Shown here piece by piece: positions 5,968 to 9,975 of a DNA stretch of 9,975 bases. The first letter of the stretch is position 1. Each line of letters starts with the position of its first letter. A model generated the notes under the pieces. It made no database searches, was not told the DNA's origin, and saw only the letters and a program-made list of their open reading frames with translations. Where the stretch lies: NCBI GenBank assembly GCA_021779415.1, contig JAJYAS010000071.1:1-9975 (forward strand). The letters are read 5' to 3'. The translations under genes and the position numbers were made by a program. The DNA is from Bacillota bacterium. Lineage in GTDB: Bacteria; Bacillota_B; Desulfitobacteriia; Desulfitobacteriales; Desulfitobacteriaceae.

Positions 5968-6034
5968 ATCCTACTGATGCCGTCAACACTAATTTTGTGG
6001 AACGTTTTCATTTACTGGGTTTAAGAATAATGGG
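5968..6034. repeat. Cassette-type intergenic repeat, copy A
   Basis: One of three related repeats with conserved ends. In plus-strand order it opens with ATCCTACTGATGCCGTCAAC, continues with CACTAAT and ATTTACT, and closes with TTTAAGAATAATGGG. It shares GATGCCGTCAA, the CTAAT and ATTTACT blocks, and the TAAGAAT...GGG end with copy B (6213-6278). It shares ATCCTACTGAT and the same closing end with copy C (7707-7744). On the minus strand it overlaps the 3' end of the truncated DUF1697 frame and precedes the acetyltransferase gene by about 90 bases. Confidence 0.65.
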
Positions 6035-6172
6035 TATAAGAGCGTCACTCTGTATATATGTCTGGACATCACAAAGTTCGATGGCTTCAAATACTTTTTT
6101 CAGCTCAGCCATCTTTATAACATTCTTTCCACCTACGTTTATTCCTCGCAATAGTGCTATATAAACAGTCAT
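6008..6172 (-). pseudogene. DUF1697 protein gene, 3'-truncated
   Basis: MTVYIALLRGINVGGKNVIK is the diagnostic start of DUF1697 proteins, and homology continues through MAELKKVF to DVQTYIQS. There the family normally goes on with a GNVIF-like strand and about 130 more residues. Here the frame instead runs into DALIPIILKPSK and stops at 6008. That tail is encoded by repeat copy A, so the breakpoint is at about 6045, where the repeat begins. The ATG at 6172 is chosen over an in-frame ATG at 6202 because it matches the family start; AAGGGGA lies upstream. The product would be about 54 residues and almost certainly not functional. Confidence 0.8.
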
Positions 6173-6212
6173 AATTACATGTTCCCCTTTGTCCGTAATC
6201 AAATGTAAAAGT

Positions 6213-6278
6213 GGTACGATGCCGTCAAACGCTAATCAGCGGAGCGGCATATTTACTAAAGAGTATAAGAATGGGAAC
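6213..6278. repeat. Cassette-type intergenic repeat, copy B, with a nested hairpin
   Basis: This copy keeps the fullest structure. ATGCCG (6219-6224) pairs with CGGCAT (6245-6250), and inside it CGCT (6230-6233) pairs with AGCG (6238-6241) around AATC, with asymmetric unpaired bases between the two stems. It closes with AGTATAAGAAT (6262-6272) and GGGAAC (6273-6278). The DUF1254 stop codon begins one base further on, at 6280. The DUF1697 start lies about 40 bases from the other end. Confidence 0.65.
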
Positions 6279-6279
6279 A

Positions 6280-6864
6280 CTATGGCTGAGTCAACGGAGA
6301 AAGTTGTATCTGCTTCGCGAGACCATAGGTGGTCGGGAGGTCGCTGTCGCCGTCGACAAAAACGCGACCAATAACGAGCACCGAATTATTTGGTGAAGAA
6401 ATCTGTGACACCCCTTGCTGCACGGCCCCTTTCCAACCGGGACCGCAGATGAGGTAGGCACCTGCCTCGGTTCCCGTGGTACGTTTGCCGACGTAGGCAA
6501 CGTTAGTGTTTTTCGACGGATCGGTGAACTGCACGCTGTAATAGCGACCGGCCATGTCCGGCACATGCAAGATTTGCGGCCCTTTACTGAGGTCTAACCA
6601 GCCGACCACGAGGAGCGTGTCACGGTTAACGCCAGTAGTCATTAAGGGTGAGCCTGATACATGGAGGGGGTCTGCAAATAGCTCTTGAGGTTGCGTATAG
6701 AGCGTGTTGATTGGGACGGGGCCGTCGCCAAACCCTTTAACGAGGATCGCCCTCTTGAACACGCTAAGAGTCATACGCGGCAAAAAGTAGATGACAATGA
6801 ACCATACTGCGACCATGAACGAACCGAAAATCAGCAAATGCTCGTATCTCACATGTTCCATCAT
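6280..6864 (-). CDS. DUF1254 domain membrane protein
   Basis: A 194-residue protein with one N-terminal membrane segment (about 9-28) followed by a DUF1254 domain. Domain signatures include NRDTLLVVGWLDLSKGPQIL (80-99), VPDMAGRYYSVQFTD (101-115) and GTEAGAYLICGPGWKG (131-146). It ends naturally with a DLPTTYGLAKQIQLSPL-type segment, so it appears complete. The biochemical role of the domain is unknown to me. The start is taken at the ATG that overlaps the upstream DUF1214 stop codon (ATGA). GGAGG sits four bases before this ATG, or seven before an equally possible second ATG (6861). A longer in-frame start at 6939 would overlap DUF1214 by 79 bases and is unlikely. GC is clearly higher than in the flanking genes, pointing to horizontal acquisition. 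Confidence 0.85.
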   Translation of the reverse strand: MMEHVRYEHLLIFGSFMVAVWFIVIYFLPRMTLSVFKRAILVKGFGDGPVPINTLYTQPQELFADPLHVSGSPLMTTGVNRDTLLVVGWLDLSKGPQILHVPDMAGRYYSVQFTDPSKNTNVAYVGKRTTGTEAGAYLICGPGWKGAVQQGVSQISSPNNSVLVIGRVFVDGDSDLPTTYGLAKQIQLSPLTQP

Positions 6865-7526
6865 TTCACCTCCACGACCGGCGGCACGTTGTATTTTCCG
6901 CCTAGAATTGCCGCACCGGGCATATATACGCGCAACCAAAGAATGAATTTTCCCGAGGGCGCGGGCAGCCAGTTGGATTCACAACCTGCCGGAGCGGTGT
7001 TCCGAATGTAAATGTCGACAGAGCCGTCGGCGTTTGGCACGAGTCCCGACCGATCACTCACACTATACCGATTGATTGAATTCGCCACAAAGCGATTCTT
7101 CGCATCACCCATGGTCAGTGACCAGAACGCATTATTCGGCGGGAGTCCACCCGCCGGAAAGCGCATGATGTAGTCGTGCTCTCCGGAGAGGTCATGACTC
7201 GCGCCATCTACGGATGTGGTCCAGTACATCGCCTCTTGCGGTATGTTTACTGGGCCAGGAAAGGCTAAGGCACACGCGGCTCGCAGCAACATGCCGTTGC
7301 CGGGTACGCCGCATCCAAACAAGGTGATCCAGCCGTTGACCTTTGTGGCCTTGATCTTCGCAGTAATTTGGGCCGTGATAATCGCCAGCCCGAAGCCGCT
7401 GAGAATGCCTTGTATAACGTCAGTTCTCACAGGTCTTGTGTAGACAAAGAAGAACGAATTGATAATGACATAGCCACAAATCACCCCGATGAGTGTCAAT
7501 AGAAAAGTATATGCTTTTTTGGTCAT
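6861..7526 (-). CDS. DUF1214 domain membrane protein
   Basis: A 221-residue protein with a hydrophobic N-terminal segment (about 5-30) and possibly a second weak one near 37-55. A C-terminal DUF1214 domain covers about 115-218. Its signatures are YIMRFPAGGLPPNNAFWSLT (119-138), NSINRYSVSDRSGL (149-162), NADGSVDIYI (165-174) and NWLPAPSGKFILWLRVY (185-201). AGGAGGG precedes the ATG at good spacing, and the stop overlaps the DUF1254 start by four bases. The two are therefore translationally coupled and probably act together. Split, membrane-anchored DUF1214/DUF1254 pairs are, to my knowledge, typical of Proteobacteria; larger fused versions also exist. The GC-rich pair stands out sharply in this low-GC window. 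The function is unknown. Confidence 0.85.
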   Translation of the reverse strand: MTKKAYTFLLTLIGVICGYVIINSFFFVYTRPVRTDVIQGILSGFGLAIITAQITAKIKATKVNGWITLFGCGVPGNGMLLRAACALAFPGPVNIPQEAMYWTTSVDGASHDLSGEHDYIMRFPAGGLPPNNAFWSLTMGDAKNRFVANSINRYSVSDRSGLVPNADGSVDIYIRNTAPAGCESNWLPAPSGKFILWLRVYMPGAAILGGKYNVPPVVEVK

Positions 7527-7598
7527 TTAGTTATTCCCTCCTAGTTCTGCCGCAGTGGGAACCGTTGCTGTTGCCGGACGCGAAGGACCGAACATGGC

Positions 7599-7679
7599 TC
7601 AACCCCACGCTGAATCAAATTCTTCAAGCCAAGTTCCTTCAATGTATTCGACCTCCCAAGTTGCTGTTTTCCATATCGC
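7599..7679 (-). pseudogene. Possible gene remnant upstream of DUF1214
   Basis: A short minus-strand stretch reads IWKTATWEVEYIEGTWLEEF followed by DSAWG and a stop at 7599, and is protein-like in composition. It has no start codon and is closed by a stop at 7680-7682. After the stop the same frame stays open to about 7530, through MFGPSRPATATVPTAAELGG. It may be the 3' end of a gene formerly upstream of the DUF pair. I do not recognise it. Confidence 0.2.
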
Positions 7680-7706
7680 TTATTTTGTTTTAAATTACTT
7701 TGTATT

Positions 7707-7744
7707 ATCCTACTGATTGTCACCAGTATAAGAATTATGGGAAC
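7707..7744. repeat. Cassette-type intergenic repeat, copy C (short form)
   Basis: It opens with ATCCTACTGAT, identical to copy A, and closes with AGTATAAGAATTATGGGAAC, which matches copy B apart from three extra bases. The central block present in A and B is missing, so this looks like an internally deleted copy. Its halves still pair partly: CAGT/ACTG and ATAA/TTAT, with a bulge. Together with copy B it brackets the GC-rich DUF1214/DUF1254 block. Confidence 0.6.
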
Positions 7745-7747
7745 TCT

Positions 7748-7775
7748 TTGAGACTAATCCTATTAAGAATATAAT
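7748..7775 (+). promoter_or_regulatory. Sigma-A promoter of the 548-residue protein gene
   Basis: TTGAGA (7748-7753), one base from consensus, and a perfect TATAAT (7770-7775) are separated by 16 bases. The promoter begins just after repeat copy C. The leader to the ATG at 7869 would be about 85 bases, without an obvious operator. Confidence 0.6.
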
Positions 7776-7868
7776 ATTTTTAGCGTAAACACAGATAGTA
7801 TGCTTGTCGCAACATTGGACATAGACCCATATATTAACATATAAACAATATTTTAAGGAGATGCGGCT

Positions 7869-9515
7869 ATGTCTAAAGATTTGTTAAATGACAAGGCAAT
7901 TGAGATTCATAAAAATATTCAGAGTTTTATTTCGACTTTGGAAGAACGAGGTTTTATTGTTCAGCAAGGACAATTAAGCCATGTAGACTTTCTAGAGCTG
8001 TGCAGTGAAGGAATAGTTGACAATTGTTTAGGGAACAACGTAGATGCTTTATATGGCGGCTGTGCTCTTCCCCCTGCACCAAATCAAGATCCATCTCCAG
8101 GACAGGATCCACCAATAGACTATGACCCCGATAACCCCAATAATTATCCTGCTAATATAGTTTATATAGCACCTGGATTTGTCTATAAGCTGCGTCCTGA
8201 CGAGGCCATTGTATTAATTGGGCAGACACCTCCTCCGGCCTATTACTTTAGTTTCCGTAGTTATCTTGCTTTTGTTCAAAATAAGCCAGACAAAGACTAC
8301 AGCGAAGTTTTTACAACAGGCGACGACTATACTGGAGTTTATCACAGAATAGCTGCCAGTCTAGGTGATCAATTAAATAATTTCCGCATCTGGACTGATA
8401 ATACACCTGGAGGGGCCGCTGGAGAACCTTTTAACAGCTCCACAATCGTCATTATCACTGCTGACAAAAGCGTAAATCAACAAATTCGTGATGCACTAGG
8501 TGTAGCCGGTTACAGTTCTGATATTATAAATGATGACATCATTCCTTTGGAATTAGTCAACATGGGACTTGAGAAGGGAAAGGATACCTTTATCTCAATA
8601 GTTAGGATTGAAATTCCGGATGAAAGGAAATTTGGCGAAGCATATATGAATAACCTTAACAGTTTTCTCAAAGTTTACCGCATTACACCTGAAATCCCCT
8701 TCGCTAATCTAAACCCTTGGCCAGTGCCAAATCTTATAATTAGGGAAACAGGTACTACTGAATTTCAGATTGTTCCCAATGCAGTAAATGATCTTGATCT
8801 CTTGCGTAATGAAATAATTAAAAAATATGGAGGCACAAAGTATAATCATGTTGATCTGAATACGAACATTTGGAGTACCGATGGTTATGAAGGGATATTT
8901 CAAGATATTGACGTTTTAGGTGATGATAGAGATGCCGTCTATTTTAAAACTGATAATTTCCAGTTAAAAACTGATAATGATTTTGTGATCCTATACGGCA
9001 TCAACCATGAACAAACTGGAAAAGCGACATTCTGCAATTCCTGTTTTTATGGTGCGGAACTTTTAAATGGGGTTACTTCAGCTATCAGTACGATCGAATT
9101 CAAAAATTCAGCTGCCCAATATTTTCCCGAAGGATATGAAAATGCTAAATACTATTATCAATTTAAAATGGCAAGAGAAATAAATGAAGATTGTCTTGTT
9201 ACTATACCGTACAAAACCGGCAACCCCTCTGGGAAAGCATACGGAGTTGATAATCATGAGGACGCTTTCATAGGCTTTAGGGTTTATGTTGATAAAGAAA
9301 CTAAGGTTGGCCCAGATCGTTATGATATTATTTGGGATCGCGCAATCCTATTTACTAAAAAAAAGTGCCATGAAACTCACCCAATGGACAAGAAAAAGCC
9401 TAAGAATCAAGAACGCTATTTAAGGGTCCGTTCATCTTTGGCCCCTACAATAACAGCCATTATACGTTTAGTTAAAACGACCTTGAGGACTCCGCCAAAA
9501 TACTCTAATGCATGA
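7869..9515 (+). CDS. Uncharacterised 548-residue protein
   Basis: I cannot assign a family. The N-terminal part (1-65) is helical and charged, without a signal peptide or membrane segment, and includes DNCLGNNVDALYGGCALPP (51-69). A Pro/Asp-rich linker follows (69-95). The central domain has strongly patterned segments: FVYKLRPDEAIVLIGQTPPP (104-123), YYFSFRSYLAF (125-135), RIAASLGDQLNNFRIW (160-175), and TPGGAAGEPFNSSTIVIITA (179-198). The C-terminal half contains VILYGINHEQTGKATFCNSC (373-392), with a CxxC pair and a His, and a basic end. The gene is host-like in composition. AAGGAG (7855-7860) is eight bases before the ATG, the promoter is at 7748-7775 and a strong terminator follows, so it is a single-gene unit. 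Conserved-looking motifs suggest an enzyme or binding protein. Confidence 0.9.
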   Translation: MSKDLLNDKAIEIHKNIQSFISTLEERGFIVQQGQLSHVDFLELCSEGIVDNCLGNNVDALYGGCALPPAPNQDPSPGQDPPIDYDPDNPNNYPANIVYIAPGFVYKLRPDEAIVLIGQTPPPAYYFSFRSYLAFVQNKPDKDYSEVFTTGDDYTGVYHRIAASLGDQLNNFRIWTDNTPGGAAGEPFNSSTIVIITADKSVNQQIRDALGVAGYSSDIINDDIIPLELVNMGLEKGKDTFISIVRIEIPDERKFGEAYMNNLNSFLKVYRITPEIPFANLNPWPVPNLIIRETGTTEFQIVPNAVNDLDLLRNEIIKKYGGTKYNHVDLNTNIWSTDGYEGIFQDIDVLGDDRDAVYFKTDNFQLKTDNDFVILYGINHEQTGKATFCNSCFYGAELLNGVTSAISTIEFKNSAAQYFPEGYENAKYYYQFKMAREINEDCLVTIPYKTGNPSGKAYGVDNHEDAFIGFRVYVDKETKVGPDRYDIIWDRAILFTKKKCHETHPMDKKKPKNQERYLRVRSSLAPTITAIIRLVKTTLRTPPKYSNA

Positions 9516-9584
9516 ACAAAGCACTTATGAAAATTTTGTTGTCGCAGCGCCGGGCAAATTCTGAGACCGTTTCGGATTATGTGT

Positions 9585-9628
9585 AAACCTCCAGAGTGAT
9601 GCATGAGCATCACATGGAGGTTTTATTT
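9585..9628 (+). terminator. Strong Rho-independent terminator
   Basis: AAACCTCCA (9585-9593) pairs with TGGAGGTTT (9615-9623), and inside it GTGATGC (9596-9602) pairs with GCATCAC (9607-9613) around an ATGA loop. The hairpin has about 16 pairs and runs into TTTTATTT. It ends transcription of the 548-residue protein gene about 70 bases after its stop. No gene is visible from here to 9778. Confidence 0.9.
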
Positions 9629-9778
9629 GGCACAAACTTCTAAATATCCTACATATGGTATTTTAAAAACTTCAACCCCAGTCCCAGCAATTTAGCCTCT
9701 GTATAAATTTTTTGCAGCCATTATTGTAAAACTCAAATATCTTTAAATTTTATGCTCCTAGTTTGTCTTATTCTCCCT

Positions 9779-9822
9779 AAAAAAGGAAGCACCTTCCCCT
9801 ACCCCACAATTTCAGCTTCCTA
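9779..9822 (-). terminator. Minus-strand intrinsic terminator
   Basis: On the minus strand AGGAAGC pairs with GCTTCCT around a 24-base loop, followed by a run of T residues (9779-9785 in plus coordinates). The orientation implies a minus-strand gene entering from the right edge of the window. The large loop makes it weaker than the terminator at 9585-9628. Confidence 0.5.
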
Positions 9823-9838
9823 TTTAATTGCCCAGTTT

Positions 9839-9975
9839 CTATGAGCTACTAAAAACCAATTCAGCTCGATACTTCAGCAGATATAGTCCTTTTAATAAAA
9901 GCCTTACCATTTCTCGTTGAGTTGTGAAATGGTTTCTCAGTCGCCTTACTAAGAATAATTGCATGATATTCGAGG
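9839..9975 (-). CDS. Probable 3' end of a gene running in from the right edge (frame uncertain)
   Basis: Two minus-strand frames are open to the window edge. One gives EYHAIILSKATEKPFHNSTR and ends at a TGA at 9861-9863. The other gives LFLVRRLRNHFTTQREMVRL and ends at a TAG at 9839-9841. The minus-strand terminator at 9779-9822 just downstream supports a real gene end here. Neither tail matches a family I recognise, and the fragment is too short to choose the frame by composition. Confidence 0.35.
   Translation of the reverse strand, partial: SNIMQLFLVRRLRNHFTTQREMVRLLLKGLYLLKYRAELVFSSS

Noticed and set aside
5961..6278. CRISPR-type repeat array
   Set aside because: The copies are far apart, diverged, and separated by protein genes rather than short spacers.
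6865..6939. Longer DUF1254 protein starting at 6939
   Set aside because: It would overlap the DUF1214 domain coding sequence by 79 bases. The ATGA overlap with GGAGG supports the shorter start.
6685..7011. Plus-strand 108-codon frame opposite the DUF genes
   Set aside because: It lies antisense to two convincing domain proteins in GC-rich DNA, where long shadow frames are expected.
5261..7744. Classical integron attC sites and cassette array
   Set aside because: The RYYYAAC and GTTRRRY core boxes are not present at the repeat ends and no integrase gene is in the window. I therefore call the repeats cassette-like only.
9416..9613. Minus-strand 65-codon frame at the end of the 548-residue gene
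   Set aside because: It overlaps the end of a well-supported gene and its terminator on the other strand and has no ribosome binding site.

Overview
The window looks like accessory chromosomal DNA of a low-GC, spore-former-type Firmicute (Bacillota, perhaps an anaerobic Clostridia or Negativicutes lineage). Reasons: AT-rich background, strong AGGAGG-type ribosome binding sites before nearly every gene, consensus sigma-A promoters, and an Rrf2 regulator and NodB deacetylase of Gram-positive type. The genus cannot be fixed from the sequence. No rRNA, tRNA or CRISPR array was seen.

Layout. (1) 1-609, minus: an ECF sigma factor, with the ribosome binding site of a following gene, probably its anti-sigma factor, cut by the window edge. 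(2) 610-1060: a long intergenic stretch with the sigma-factor leader, an orphan promoter-terminator pair that may make a small RNA, and a sigma-A promoter. (3) 1061-3151, plus: a cytoplasmic SGNH/sialate-O-acetylesterase-like hydrolase and a membrane-anchored NodB polysaccharide deacetylase. (4) 3152-3690: gene-poor sequence with minus-strand relics, including a recognisable piece of a serine recombinase. (5) 3694-4965, plus: an Rrf2 repressor and a class I methyltransferase. Each is preceded by the same 13-bp operator, so they look like one small regulon; the methyltransferase is followed by a stunted ORF that may be the start of a lost third gene.

(6) 5261-7744, minus: the most unusual part. 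A GNAT acetyltransferase, a 3'-truncated DUF1697 gene and a GC-rich DUF1214/DUF1254 membrane-protein pair lie head to tail. They are separated and bracketed by three (perhaps four) copies of a related repeat with conserved ends and a variable, foldable centre. The repeats sit immediately after stop codons or at gene breakpoints. The arrangement resembles a gene-cassette array, although classical integron core sites and an integrase are not visible. The DUF pair has clearly higher GC than its surroundings and was probably acquired.

(7) 7748-9628, plus: a 548-residue protein of no family I recognise, forming a single transcription unit with its own promoter and a strong terminator. (8) 9779-9975: a minus-strand terminator and the probable 3' end of a gene that continues beyond the window.
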